Assembly: GCF_013488205.1 (NCBI RefSeq)
Contig: NZ_CP040908.1
Location: 458,501-522,500, forward strand
DNA: 64,000 nucleotides
Reading direction: 5' to 3'
From: Empedobacter falsenii
Lineage (GTDB): Bacteria > Bacteroidota > Bacteroidia > Flavobacteriales > Weeksellaceae
Position numbers and translations under genes: made by a program. Each line of letters opens with the position of its first letter. The stretch's first letter is position 1. Below the pieces are notes generated by a model. The model was given only the letters and a program-made list of their open reading frames with translations, did not search any database and was not told where the DNA came from. Shown piece after piece: positions 18,970-28,926 of this stretch.

Positions 18970-19000
18970 CAAATGTAAACTTTTGAAAGAATTATTCAAA
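18970..19000 (-). promoter_or_regulatory. Promoter of the TonB receptor gene
   Basis: On the minus strand: TTTG (plus 18997-19000), 19 nt, TACATTTG (plus 18970-18977), a full match to the Bacteroidota consensus. The transcript would begin near 18963 with a leader of about 30 nt. Confidence 0.75.
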
Positions 19001-19001
19001 C

Positions 19002-19013
19002 TTATTTAGATTA
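19002..19013 (-). promoter_or_regulatory. Candidate operator half 2 of the TonB receptor gene
   Basis: Exact copy of TTATTTAGATTA, one base upstream of the -33 element and 61 bp from the first copy. The rest of the 19014-19293 spacer is very AT-rich; TATTTTTG at 19243-19250 is a possible -7 element for the following lipoprotein gene, without a clear -33 partner. Confidence 0.4.
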
Positions 19014-19293
19014 ATTAATAATAACATATAAGTAATTTAAAATCAAGCGTATATGTATTTTTAATTTATTTGAAAATTTATTTTTTTGTTTGAATGATTT
19101 GTTTTTTGATAAAATGAGTCAGATTATTTGTCAAATTGTTAATAAAATCTAAATTTTCTTAAACTAAGATTCTTTTCATTTATCTAATTTTCTAGATATG
19201 ATTGTTTTAAAATCTTAATGTTAAAAAATCAACTAAAATCCTTATTTTTGGATTGATTTTGGCAATAAACCAATTATCAAACATAAAATTGAT

Positions 19294-20364
19294 ATGAAAA
19301 AATTACTATTCATGATGGCTGTCGCAATGGCAGTTGTTTCATGTAAAAAAGATGATAAAGTCGTAGGAAAAGATAAAGACGGAAAAGAATTAATTGTGAA
19401 CGAAAAAGGTGATACAGTTGCCAAAACGGAAACAACAGATTCTTTGAAAGTCGCTGAAAAGCCTGCTGAGCCAGAAGTTGTAGCAATAACAAAAGGTGCA
19501 GATGACAAATATGCATACAAATACAATTTAGAGATAGGAAAGACTTATCCAATGACGTTGGGAATTAAAACAACTCACACGGCTTCGGATGGGAAAGAAT
19601 CTCAGAAAATGTCAAGCGAAAGTAAAAAACAAATTGATTATACGGTAAAAGATTTCAAAGATGGTGTGTATACATTAGAAGTGAAATCTAAACAATATAG
19701 CGAGAAAATGACAGATCCATCTGGAAAATCAATTTCGTATGATACAAATGCTGCGAAACCTGCGAACAAAGATATTGCGGTTTCTTGGTCGATTTACAAA
19801 GCGATGACAGGGAAAACGTATACAATGAAAGTTGATCAGAAAGGAAAAGTTGTAAGCGTTGATGGATTAGAAGGAATCAAAACTTCAATTCTTAATTCTG
19901 TGAAGAAACAAGTTTCTGCAGAAGAGTTCAAATTCTTTACGCAGATTATTGATAATTCATTAAACAAACAAGCAATTTCTTCTCAATTTGAAGAAACAAT
20001 GAATATTTTCCCTAACAAAACTTTAGCGCTTAAAGAATCTTGGAGCGATAGTCAAAAAATTGACCAAGGTCCAATGAAAGGAAATATTTCAATGAAGAGA
20101 ACTTTAGCAAGTGTTGAGCCTGTAAATACGACAATTACTGTAAATGGAACGCAAAGTTTGAAAGGTAATGAGTCGCAACAAGGTGTTACAATGTCTGCGA
20201 ATAGTAGTGCGAATGTAGATGGAAAAATTTTGTTGGATACTAAATCTGGTTGGATCAACAAAGTTAATTTAACGAAAAAGGAAACATTAAAACGTACAGT
20301 GGAAGCGCAAGGTCAAAAACAAACGATGACTGAGTCGGTTACAACTGTCACAACAGTTAACTAA
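19294..20364 (+). CDS. DUF6263-like lipoprotein
   Basis: The product is 356 residues with a lipoprotein signal peptide ending VVSC (Cys17), so it is probably anchored to the inner or outer membrane. A charged, Lys/Asp-rich linker (residues 18-65) precedes a single large beta-rich domain beginning YKYNLEIGKTYPMTLGIKTT and repeating short strands to the C-terminus (KQTMTESVTTVTTVN). This pattern matches the DUF6263 family of Bacteroidota as I recall it; no function is known. A single base separates it from the next gene, so it is probably co-transcribed with DUF4834 and YfhO. Confidence 0.75.
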   Translation: MKKLLFMMAVAMAVVSCKKDDKVVGKDKDGKELIVNEKGDTVAKTETTDSLKVAEKPAEPEVVAITKGADDKYAYKYNLEIGKTYPMTLGIKTTHTASDGKESQKMSSESKKQIDYTVKDFKDGVYTLEVKSKQYSEKMTDPSGKSISYDTNAAKPANKDIAVSWSIYKAMTGKTYTMKVDQKGKVVSVDGLEGIKTSILNSVKKQVSAEEFKFFTQIIDNSLNKQAISSQFEETMNIFPNKTLALKESWSDSQKIDQGPMKGNISMKRTLASVEPVNTTITVNGTQSLKGNESQQGVTMSANSSANVDGKILLDTKSGWINKVNLTKKETLKRTVEAQGQKQTMTESVTTVTTVN

Positions 20365-20365
20365 A

Positions 20366-20623
20366 ATGAAAACAATTCTTTGGGTTCTAGTTTTAAGTAT
20401 TATTTTCTTAACTATTTTTAGATTTTTAAGAAAAGTATTTGCTGTAAAAAAAGTTTTTCAAGAAGCAATTAATCAGCAAAGAAACGCTTATAATGAAAGC
20501 CAAAACTCAAATGATTCGTATAACGAATCGAAACCAAACACATCTTTCGACAAACCGAAATATAATATAGACGCCGAAACGGTGGATTACGAAATAATCG
20601 AAGAAAAAAAGGATGAAAAATAA
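20366..20623 (+). CDS. DUF4834-like small membrane protein
   Basis: An 85-residue protein with one hydrophobic N-terminal helix (residues 4-20, ILWVLVLSIIFLTIFRFL), a basic segment, then an Asn/Ser-rich polar region and a C-terminal acidic motif (AETVDYEIIEEKKDEK). The size, the single helix and the DYE(I/V)IEE ending match DUF4834, typically found beside YfhO genes in Flavobacteriia. It overlaps the next gene by 11 nt, indicating translational coupling. Confidence 0.75.
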   Translation: MKTILWVLVLSIIFLTIFRFLRKVFAVKKVFQEAINQQRNAYNESQNSNDSYNESKPNTSFDKPKYNIDAETVDYEIIEEKKDEK

Positions 20624-23258
20624 AAAGAATTTACTCTACGTTCTTATCTCATTGCTGCTTTTTGTAGTGATTGCATTGGTGTATTGTTCACCAGTTTTAT
20701 CGGGAAAATCTGTTATTCAGCCTGATATTATCAACTACAAAGGTAGTGCGCAAGAAATGTTAACGTATCAAGACAAAACAGGCGAAAATGTCTATTGGTC
20801 TGATGCGATGTTTGGTGGAATGCCAACCTATCAAACTGGTGCGAAATATAGTTTTGATATCATCAAAACCATTGATGGCGCATTCAGATTTTTACCGCGT
20901 CCCGCAGATTACATTTTCTTGTTATTTACAGGATTTTTTATACTTGGCTTAACGCTTTTCAAAAAGTGGCAATACGCTTTAGTCGGTGCAATTTTCTTTG
21001 CATTTGGTTCGTATTATTTCGAATTAATTGCAGCCGGACATAACGGAAAGCTACATACAATTGGGTATTTCGCGCCTTTGGTTGCCGGAATTCTTCTATT
21101 GTATCGCAAAAAATACATTGCAGGTTTTGTACTCACAACCTTGTTTATGGGATTGCAATTACAAGCCAATCACATTCAAATGACGTTCTATTTGTTTTTA
21201 GCGATGTTGGTTTTTGTAATCGTTCAATTCATCGATAGTTTAAAGAAAAAAGAATTACCAGATTTCTTAAAATCATCTGCATTAGTAATTGTCGCTGTAA
21301 TTATTGCAGCAGGATTGAATGCAAATCGATTATTGTCAACTTACGAATACAGTAAAGAAACGACACGTGGAAAGTCTGAAATGACGTTGTTGAAAAAGAA
21401 TTCGAATGGATTAGATCACGATTATATCACACAATGGAGTTATGGGAAATTAGAAACACTAAATCTTTTTATTCCAAATTTGATGGGAGGTGGTTCGCAA
21501 ACGAATCCAGAAGATTTAAAGAATTATACATCCGAATTACAAAATGCACAGTATAGCCTTGGTGAAGATGAGTTCAATCAGCAGGTTTTTCAAGCTGTGG
21601 CAAGTCAGCCTAGAAGTACATATTGGGGAGATCAGCCAGGAACTTCTGGACCCGCTTATCAGGGAGCTGTAGTTGTTTTCTTGTTTATTATCGGAATGTT
21701 TATGGTGCGTGGAAAATACGTAACCTATAAAAAATGGTTAGTTGGAGCAACGATTTTAAGTTTCATTTTAGCTTGGGGTAAAAATTTACCTTTCGTTACC
21801 AACTTATTCATCGACTATTTCCCTATGTACGATAAATTCCGTGCCGTATCATCAATCTTGGTGATTGCCGAATTTACAATGCCTTTCTTAGCAATTTTGA
21901 CTTTATATTATTTCTTTAATTCTGACGAATCAGATGAATTCAAAAAGAAAGTACTTTATATAGCTGGTGGTTCTACAGTCGGAATTCTAATTATTTTCTT
22001 CTTATTCGGTGGAATGATTTTTCCATTTACATCAGAGAATGAAAAATTAATGACTGAACAATTAATCGGACAAATTCAGCAAGCAAATCCAAATGCAATC
22101 GGACTTTGGGATGGATTAATAAAACGATTAGATGAAGCATTAATTCAAGATAGAATTTCTATGTTTAAAGCGGATACAGTTCGCACATTGATTTTTGTTT
22201 TGTTCACAATGGCTTTGTTGTTGGCTTATTTATTCAAGTTTATCAAAAAACCAATTATCGTCATTTTAGCGATTGGTGCATTGGCTTTTATTGACGGATT
22301 TACGGTGAATAAAAGATATTTGAACGAAGATAATTTTGTATCTAAATACATTGTTGATAATCCTTTCCCAACTGAAATGTCGCCTCGTTTACAAACTGAA
22401 GCAGAGAACAACAATAATGTAGCGCAAATTGCTTACAAAGTTCCATTGAATAATTTATTATTAAATATTTCAAAACAAGATAAATCACATTTCCGTGTGT
22501 ACAATACGGTTTTGAGTACATTTAATGAAGCTGGAACTTCATATTTTGTTCCTTCAATTGGTGGTTATCATGCGGCGAAATTAGGAAAATACCAAGATGT
22601 TGTGGATATCTATTTTTCTCAAGATCCGCAATTGAAAAAATATGGAATCAAAGATGAAACAGGTTTGATTAATGTATTGAATATGATGAATACGAAATAC
22701 ATTATTCATGGAAGTCCAACGGAGCCGCAAGTACAGCAAAATCCTACAGCTTTGGGAAGTGCGTGGTTAGCCTCAAATATTAAATGGACAGAAAATGCAA
22801 ATGATGAAATTTTAGCGATAAATTCTACACCAGTTGATCATACGGTTATTTTACGTAAAGATTTGGTTGAGAATAAAAACTTAAATGTTTCGGCAGATGC
22901 TAATTCTAAAATTGAATTGGTTGATTATTCACCGATGAAAATGACGTATAAATCTTCTTCTAACGCAGATCAAATTGCTGTTTTCTCAGAAGTTTATTAT
23001 CCGCACGGTTGGATTGCAACGGTTGATGGAAAAGAAGTTCCGATCGAAAAAGCGAATTATGTTTTGCGTGCAGTTCCTGTACAGAAAGGAAATCACACAA
23101 TCGTGATGGAATTTAAACCACAAGTTATTTCTACTGGAAATATGATTGTGATTGTTTCGAATATTTTACTTTTAATCGTTGTGGCTGGAGGTATTTATTT
23201 GGGATATAAAAAATGTTCTACAAAAGAGAATTTAAACTTAGCCGCTGAAAAGGCTTAA
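20613..23258 (+). CDS. YfhO family multi-pass membrane protein
   Basis: This 881-residue protein has about a dozen hydrophobic segments, the first at residues 6-25, and a soluble C-terminal part (about 560-845) before a last helix (about 848-868). The periplasmic motif DAMFGGMPTYQTGA near residue 65 and the ending segment YSPMKMTYKSSSNADQIAVFSEVYYPHGWIATVDGKEVPI mark it as YfhO, a GT-C-like family; B. subtilis YfhO is needed for lipoteichoic acid glycosylation. Here a role in surface glycan or lipid glycosylation is likely but inferred. A GT4 glycosyltransferase follows after 7 nt. Confidence 0.88.
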   Translation: MKNKKNLLYVLISLLLFVVIALVYCSPVLSGKSVIQPDIINYKGSAQEMLTYQDKTGENVYWSDAMFGGMPTYQTGAKYSFDIIKTIDGAFRFLPRPADYIFLLFTGFFILGLTLFKKWQYALVGAIFFAFGSYYFELIAAGHNGKLHTIGYFAPLVAGILLLYRKKYIAGFVLTTLFMGLQLQANHIQMTFYLFLAMLVFVIVQFIDSLKKKELPDFLKSSALVIVAVIIAAGLNANRLLSTYEYSKETTRGKSEMTLLKKNSNGLDHDYITQWSYGKLETLNLFIPNLMGGGSQTNPEDLKNYTSELQNAQYSLGEDEFNQQVFQAVASQPRSTYWGDQPGTSGPAYQGAVVVFLFIIGMFMVRGKYVTYKKWLVGATILSFILAWGKNLPFVTNLFIDYFPMYDKFRAVSSILVIAEFTMPFLAILTLYYFFNSDESDEFKKKVLYIAGGSTVGILIIFFLFGGMIFPFTSENEKLMTEQLIGQIQQANPNAIGLWDGLIKRLDEALIQDRISMFKADTVRTLIFVLFTMALLLAYLFKFIKKPIIVILAIGALAFIDGFTVNKRYLNEDNFVSKYIVDNPFPTEMSPRLQTEAENNNNVAQIAYKVPLNNLLLNISKQDKSHFRVYNTVLSTFNEAGTSYFVPSIGGYHAAKLGKYQDVVDIYFSQDPQLKKYGIKDETGLINVLNMMNTKYIIHGSPTEPQVQQNPTALGSAWLASNIKWTENANDEILAINSTPVDHTVILRKDLVENKNLNVSADANSKIELVDYSPMKMTYKSSSNADQIAVFSEVYYPHGWIATVDGKEVPIEKANYVLRAVPVQKGNHTIVMEFKPQVISTGNMIVIVSNILLLIVVAGGIYLGYKKCSTKENLNLAAEKA

Positions 23259-23265
23259 TTTTAGA

Positions 23266-24561
23266 ATGAAAAAAATATTAATCATCACCTATTACTGGCC
23301 TCCTGCGGGAGGTCCTGGTGTTCAAAGATGGTTGAAATTCACAAAATATCTTCCTGAATTTGGATATGAAACCTACGTTTATATTCCAGAAAATCCTTCT
23401 TATCCAATTCTCGACGAAACTTTAGCGAAGGACATTAATCCAAAAGTTAAAATCGTCAAGAATAAAATTTGGGAACCTTATCAGTTGGCAGAAAAACTGA
23501 ATCCAAAAAATAAAGCTTACAAAGGTGGACATTTTGAGAAGAAAGAAAATCAATCTTTCATGTCGAGATTGTCGGTTTTTGTGCGTGGAAATTTCTTTAT
23601 TCCAGATGCGCGCAAGTTTTGGGTAAATCCTTCTGCGGAATATTTGAAAGACTTTTTACAGAAAGAAAATATTGATACGATTGTAACTTCTGGTCCGCCT
23701 CATAGTTTACATTTAATCGGTTTGAAATTGAAAAAACAATTACCAAATCTCAAATGGTTGGCAGATTTTCGTGATCCTTGGACGCAAATTAGTTATCATA
23801 AAGAATTGAAATTAACTTCTTGGGCAGCTAAAAAACACGAAGATTTAGAGCGTGAAGTGATGCAAAAAGCAGATGTTGTTTTAGCAACTAGTTATGCTGA
23901 TGGAGAGAATTTTAAGAAGATTGGCGCAAAACATGTAGAAGTAATCACAAATGGTTTTGAAGAAGTAAAACAACAAACAGAAAAAGATCAAAATCACTTT
24001 CATTTGATGTATTCTGGAGGTTTGGAAATGCTTCGAAATCCAATTGCTTTGTGGAAAGCTTTAGCCGAAATTAGCAACGAAAATCAATCATTTCGAGAAG
24101 ATTTTAAACTTAATTTTTATGGTTCTTTGGCTGATGATGTTAAACAAACAATTCTTGAACAAGGTTTACAAAATAACTTGATTGTTCACGGATATGTTTC
24201 GCACCAAGAATCGTTACATGCGATTAATTCTGCAAATATTCTGTTGTTAACAAATTTTGATAATGTTGCTTCGAAAGGAATTATTCCAGGGAAATTATTC
24301 GAATATATGGCAACTGGAAATCCAATTTTAGCGGTTGGTCCAGCGGATGCTGATGTCAAAAAAATACTTCAAAAAACAAAAGCGGGCGATTATTTTTCTC
24401 ATCAACAAGTCAATGAAATCAAAACATACATTCTTTCGATTTACAATCAATGGTTGAGAAATCCAAACCAAAAATTTGAAACCAACGAAGCCGAAGTTCA
24501 ACAATTCAACCGTAAAAATTTAACGAAGAAATTGGTTGAAGTGGTAAGAGGATTATCATAA
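23266..24561 (+). CDS. GT4-type glycosyltransferase
   Basis: The 431-residue cytoplasmic protein begins with ILIITYYWPPAGGPGVQRWLKF, the glycine-rich N-domain loop of GT-B glycosyltransferases. The C-domain has GGLEMLRNP near residue 250, and EYMATGNPILAVGP near 345, the region that binds the nucleotide-sugar. It probably adds a sugar to an envelope glycan; acceptor and donor are unknown. It follows yfhO closely and is likely in the same operon. Confidence 0.88.
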   Translation: MKKILIITYYWPPAGGPGVQRWLKFTKYLPEFGYETYVYIPENPSYPILDETLAKDINPKVKIVKNKIWEPYQLAEKLNPKNKAYKGGHFEKKENQSFMSRLSVFVRGNFFIPDARKFWVNPSAEYLKDFLQKENIDTIVTSGPPHSLHLIGLKLKKQLPNLKWLADFRDPWTQISYHKELKLTSWAAKKHEDLEREVMQKADVVLATSYADGENFKKIGAKHVEVITNGFEEVKQQTEKDQNHFHLMYSGGLEMLRNPIALWKALAEISNENQSFREDFKLNFYGSLADDVKQTILEQGLQNNLIVHGYVSHQESLHAINSANILLLTNFDNVASKGIIPGKLFEYMATGNPILAVGPADADVKKILQKTKAGDYFSHQQVNEIKTYILSIYNQWLRNPNQKFETNEAEVQQFNRKNLTKKLVEVVRGLS

Positions 24562-24634
24562 TAAAATGTTATGTTCTAACAATATATAGTAAATATTTCT
24601 GTTTAAGGATTATATAATTATTAAATGATAATCA

Positions 24635-27600
24635 ATGAAGAGATATTTACTTATTATATTTTTATTTTTTAACATAATCCAATCTTTTGCACAACTTGAT
24701 ACAAAACATTGGTTTGCTCCAATGGTTGATAGAACTGGAAATCCATATCCAAGTCAAAGAATATATTTATCTACGAATAGAACAACGCCTTTTGAGGTTA
24801 AAATCTATAACAATAATTTGGTTGTAGGTAATGTAACAATAAGTAAAGGAAATCCTGGTTATTTTGTAATCCCACGAAACTTGATAATTACTTCAGATGT
24901 GGCTGATTTATATAAACCCGTTAAGATGGGATTGTATTTAGAAGCAGATTACGCTTATTTTGCGAATCTTAGATTTTCTGTTGCCAATCATGCAGAAATT
25001 ATTACTTCTAAAGGTAGAGCTGGAATAGGAGATTTGTTTTATACAGTTATGGCTCCTATAACAACGTACAATGATATTTTGAACTTTATGACAAGTGTTT
25101 TAGCTACAGAGGATAACACTGTTGTGAAAATTTCAAATTTCAATCCTAATATTATTTTTAGTGATGGAGTAAAAAGGAGCGAGTTCAATATTACTTTGAA
25201 TAAAGGTGAATCCTATATTATTGAAGGTGGCGGAAATTATCAAGTGAATTATGAAGGTTTTATTGGTGCTAAAATTGAATCAGACAAACCTATATCTGTA
25301 ACAAATGGTAATTTTAATGGACAATATGCTGGTTATTATCCAAATGCATCAGATATATTAATGGATCAAAATGTTCCAGTTCAACAATTGGGAAAAGATT
25401 TCGTATTAGTAAAAGGAAATGGAGCTGTTGGACAAAATATGGAAGGAGCAATAGTGGTCGCGACTAAAGATAATACAGAGATTTATGTCAATAATGAATC
25501 AGTTCCATTAGTTACTATAAATGAAGGTGAGTATTTTGTAGTTAAAGATTACAAATATATTAATCAAGGGAAAGATCATTATAATTTATTTATTCAAACA
25601 ACTGAGAAAGCCTATGTTTATCAATTATTAGCTGGATCAGAAAATGCATCAACAGAAGCAACAGGCGGAATGAATTTTATTCCAGCACTTAATTGTTTTC
25701 TACCAAAATCAATTGATGAAATAGGTTTGATCGATGAAAATCCAATTCTTTACACGAATAATAATCAAGGAGGAATAACTAAAATACCCACAAAACTTAA
25801 TTTGATTACTGAAAAAGGAGCTGTAGTTACTGTAAATGGTTCAGTTCCCAATTCAAATTATGGTCCTTTTAATTTGACAGGTACTACAGATTGGGTGACA
25901 TATGGAATACCTGATGTTAAAGGAAATATTACGATCAAATCAGATAAAGCAATTACAGGAGGAATTACAGCTGGAAGTGATGCTGCTGGATATGGGGGTT
26001 TTTTTGCAGGATTACCAACAAAACCAAAAATCGTAGCAGAAGGATGTTTTCCTGATGTAACATTAACAGTAACACCAGATATATACGAAACATATCAATG
26101 GTTTGAGGATGGGGTTGCTATTCCAGGAGCAACCGAAGTAACTTTTAAACCAACAAGATTAGGAAATTATTCGGTAGAAGTTACAATAGGTACTTGTCCG
26201 CCATTAAAAGACGAATATAAATTAAGAACTTGTCCTGATGAATCAGAATTAGAATTTGAAACATGTGGAGTTGCTCCAATTCATATTACTCCAAAATTTA
26301 CAAAATCTGCCCAAACGATTAATTTCAATGAAACCAAGATAGTAGAAAATCCTTCAAAAGGAGTCGTTACAATTAACACTGTAAAAGGTATTATTACTTA
26401 TACGCCAAATAAAGGGCAAAAAGGTTATGATGAATTCAAATATATAATTTATGGATCTGATAAATTTGAGGATAGTGAGATTGTAACAGTTAAAATTTTG
26501 ATTAATGAACTCATTGTTAATAATGCAACGGTCTATGCGTGTAATGTAAATGGTAAAGGTATTTTTGATCTATCTGATGCAAATGTAACTTCTGATCCAG
26601 ATGTGACAAAAAATTATTATCCTACGAAAGAAGATGCAGAAAATGAAGTGAATGAAATAATAGATTTTGAGCATTATGAATCTACAAATAAGAAAGTTTA
26701 TGTAGTTGTCAAAAATAAAACAGGATGTAAAGAAATTGCCGAAATACAATTAGAGTTTTTTCCTTTTCCACAGATTGATTTAACTAAATATCAAACTACA
26801 TATTGTGGAAGCAAAATGAATATTAAACTTGATGAAATTATCCGACAAATTTTTTCTAACCGAGAATTGTTTACAGTAAAATATTATTTAAATGAGCAAG
26901 ATGCTTTAGACGGAAATACGAATACAATTTCATCTCAAAATATATTTACTGCTGATACAAAAGTGTACGTAAGAATTGAGACATTGAAAGGTTGTCAACC
27001 AGAAATTATTACTTTAGAATTTAAATTCGGTGAAAAAGTAAAACTTAATCAAGAAGTTTTAGATGTAGATGTTTGTGATAACGATTTTGATGGAGTTTAT
27101 ACATTCAATTTGAATGATTATGTTTTAGTAAATTTTGTTAATGATTATAATTACGATTATAAGTTTTTTGAAACCTTCGATGACGCTGAGAATAACATAA
27201 ATTCAATTAATTCTAATCAAGTTGTAAATAGAAATAAAACTTTTTATGTGAGATTTGAAAAAGCAGGTTTATGTTTTTCTATTGCTGTTATTAATACTTT
27301 TGTATCTGTTCCGGAATACTCATCAACGCTAAAAGATGTGAAAATATGTCCTAATACCAAAACTATTTTAGATGCAGGAGATAATTATTTAGATTATAAA
27401 TGGAGTACAGGTGAAACAACACAGACGATTGAGGTTGGGGTTGGAGATTATTGGGTAGAACTTCTTTCAAAAGAGGGATGTCCATATGTTCACAATGTTA
27501 ATGTTTCTCATTTTCAATTACCAAATATTGTAATGATAAAAACTGTCAATGGACGTGCAGAAATCATTGTAGAAGGAGGAACACCACCATATAAATACTC

Positions 27601-27979
27601 ATTAAATGGTGTAGATTGGCAAAGTTCGAATGTCTTTGAACCTTTAAAAGAAGGAAATTATACTGTTTATGTAATTTCGGCTGATAATTGTACTCCAGTA
27701 ACAAAAGATTTTTTTGTAAACTTAATTCCTAATTTTATTTCACCTAATAATGATGGTTATAATGATAGTTGGAGAGCACAATTTTTAGGTTACAAAAATG
27801 CAATTGTTCAAATCTTTGATCGATATGGAGCAATTATAAAAGATGAAGTTGTGAATGATGAATATATTTGGGATGGTAAAAAGAATGGTTTTACAGTTCC
27901 TTCTGATAGTTATTGGTACAGAATAAAATTGAATGATAAAGAAATTATTACAGGCTATATAACAGTTAAAAATAAATAA
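24635..27979 (+). CDS. Large secreted adhesin-like protein with T9SS type B sorting domain
   Basis: The 1114-residue protein has a signal peptide (MKRYLLIIFLFFNIIQSFAQ). Residues about 120-460 resemble the IgGFc-binding N-terminal domain common in large Bacteroidota surface proteins. An Ig-like domain follows (about 470-530; YQWFEDGVAIPGATE), then cadherin-like and repeated Cys-containing beta modules (about 540-1000). The end (NFISPNNDGYNDSW... to ITGYITVKNK) is the gliding-motility-associated C-terminal domain that directs export by the type IX secretion system and attachment to the surface. Binding partner is unknown. It starts 73 nt after the glycosyltransferase. Confidence 0.88.
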   Translation: MKRYLLIIFLFFNIIQSFAQLDTKHWFAPMVDRTGNPYPSQRIYLSTNRTTPFEVKIYNNNLVVGNVTISKGNPGYFVIPRNLIITSDVADLYKPVKMGLYLEADYAYFANLRFSVANHAEIITSKGRAGIGDLFYTVMAPITTYNDILNFMTSVLATEDNTVVKISNFNPNIIFSDGVKRSEFNITLNKGESYIIEGGGNYQVNYEGFIGAKIESDKPISVTNGNFNGQYAGYYPNASDILMDQNVPVQQLGKDFVLVKGNGAVGQNMEGAIVVATKDNTEIYVNNESVPLVTINEGEYFVVKDYKYINQGKDHYNLFIQTTEKAYVYQLLAGSENASTEATGGMNFIPALNCFLPKSIDEIGLIDENPILYTNNNQGGITKIPTKLNLITEKGAVVTVNGSVPNSNYGPFNLTGTTDWVTYGIPDVKGNITIKSDKAITGGITAGSDAAGYGGFFAGLPTKPKIVAEGCFPDVTLTVTPDIYETYQWFEDGVAIPGATEVTFKPTRLGNYSVEVTIGTCPPLKDEYKLRTCPDESELEFETCGVAPIHITPKFTKSAQTINFNETKIVENPSKGVVTINTVKGIITYTPNKGQKGYDEFKYIIYGSDKFEDSEIVTVKILINELIVNNATVYACNVNGKGIFDLSDANVTSDPDVTKNYYPTKEDAENEVNEIIDFEHYESTNKKVYVVVKNKTGCKEIAEIQLEFFPFPQIDLTKYQTTYCGSKMNIKLDEIIRQIFSNRELFTVKYYLNEQDALDGNTNTISSQNIFTADTKVYVRIETLKGCQPEIITLEFKFGEKVKLNQEVLDVDVCDNDFDGVYTFNLNDYVLVNFVNDYNYDYKFFETFDDAENNINSINSNQVVNRNKTFYVRFEKAGLCFSIAVINTFVSVPEYSSTLKDVKICPNTKTILDAGDNYLDYKWSTGETTQTIEVGVGDYWVELLSKEGCPYVHNVNVSHFQLPNIVMIKTVNGRAEIIVEGGTPPYKYSLNGVDWQSSNVFEPLKEGNYTVYVISADNCTPVTKDFFVNLIPNFISPNNDGYNDSWRAQFLGYKNAIVQIFDRYGAIIKDEVVNDEYIWDGKKNGFTVPSDSYWYRIKLNDKEIITGYITVKNK

Positions 27980-27992
27980 TTTTTTTGAAGTA

Positions 27993-28027
27993 AAATCCCA
28001 CTTTCTACATTGTGAAAAGTGGGATTT
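27993..28027 (+). terminator. Terminator of the T9SS type B gene
   Basis: AAATCCCACTTT (27993-28004) pairs perfectly with AAAGTGGGATTT (28016-28027); loop 11 nt. The trailing T-tract is short (ATTATTTAT). It may serve the opposing gene at 28076 as well. Confidence 0.65.
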
Positions 28028-28075
28028 ATTATTTATAAATTAATAATTTAAGTTATGTTTCCAATAACATCTCTT

Positions 28076-28720
28076 TTAGCTCTTTTCACCCCAGATAATA
28101 ATATCAGATAAATTATCTATTTCAAATTTATGAGACAAGTTGTTTAGCTTATTAGAATAAGCTTCTAACTCATTTAGTAAGACTATAAAAGCTTTTTTTG
28201 TTTGATTATAATCTATTCTTATTTCTTTATTTGTATTGATTGGTATAAATGATTCATTTTCATCATCACAAATTATAACAATTTCGTTTTTAGATTTTGT
28301 TATTAAAGGACTTGGATGGCATTCTGTTAGATAAAAGTTAGAGAAATTTTTGTTTAAAATATTTTTCCAAAGCTGAATTTCTTCTAACAATCCACAACAT
28401 TGTGGGAATAATTCAATTTTATTATTAATTGAAATTGCATATCCACCAAAAAGTGAAATGGAATCTACTATTTTAGTATCAGCAAGATGTAGGTTTATAA
28501 TTTTCTCCATATTTGCTAATGATATTTTCAAAAGATTGTATTGATAAATTCCAGACTGAATAGGTTGAGGAAAGTTAGTATAAATTTTATCAATTTGATT
28601 TTTTTGATAACTATCCCATTCAATAGAATTGTTGAATGAAATTTCTTGCAGAATTTTTCCATTTTGATTGTCTTTCAAAATAGGAGGTTCTATTAAAGGA
28701 ATAAATTTGATTTTATCCAT
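28076..28720 (-). CDS. Protein of unknown function, 214 residues
   Basis: I do not recognise this family. The protein has no signal peptide or membrane segment, so it should be cytoplasmic. It starts MDKIKFIPLIEPPILKDNQ, has a central motif GGYAISINNKIELFPQCCGLLEEIQLWKNIL (a double Cys followed by a helix) and an acidic stretch ICDDENESFIPIN. The AT-rich, Asn/Lys/Ile-rich composition and the isolated, single-gene setting between two unrelated genes would fit an accessory gene, such as an immunity-type or contact-inhibition relative, but nothing here proves that. Confidence 0.7.
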   Translation of the reverse strand: MDKIKFIPLIEPPILKDNQNGKILQEISFNNSIEWDSYQKNQIDKIYTNFPQPIQSGIYQYNLLKISLANMEKIINLHLADTKIVDSISLFGGYAISINNKIELFPQCCGLLEEIQLWKNILNKNFSNFYLTECHPSPLITKSKNEIVIICDDENESFIPINTNKEIRIDYNQTKKAFIVLLNELEAYSNKLNNLSHKFEIDNLSDIIIWGEKS

Positions 28721-28926
28721 TTTTGAAAATTTTGTAAAAATATCGTTTAATACTTATATACAATATATATAATTCTTATAAAAAATAAAAATATCACAAT
28801 ATAAATTCGCCAAATAGTATAAGTTGATAAAAATTTTTCTAAAATTTTAAAAATCTAACATCTGTCATAAGTGGGTTGAATATATTTTGCCTAAATTTAT
28901 TTTGAAAAAATATAAACCACAGAGAA

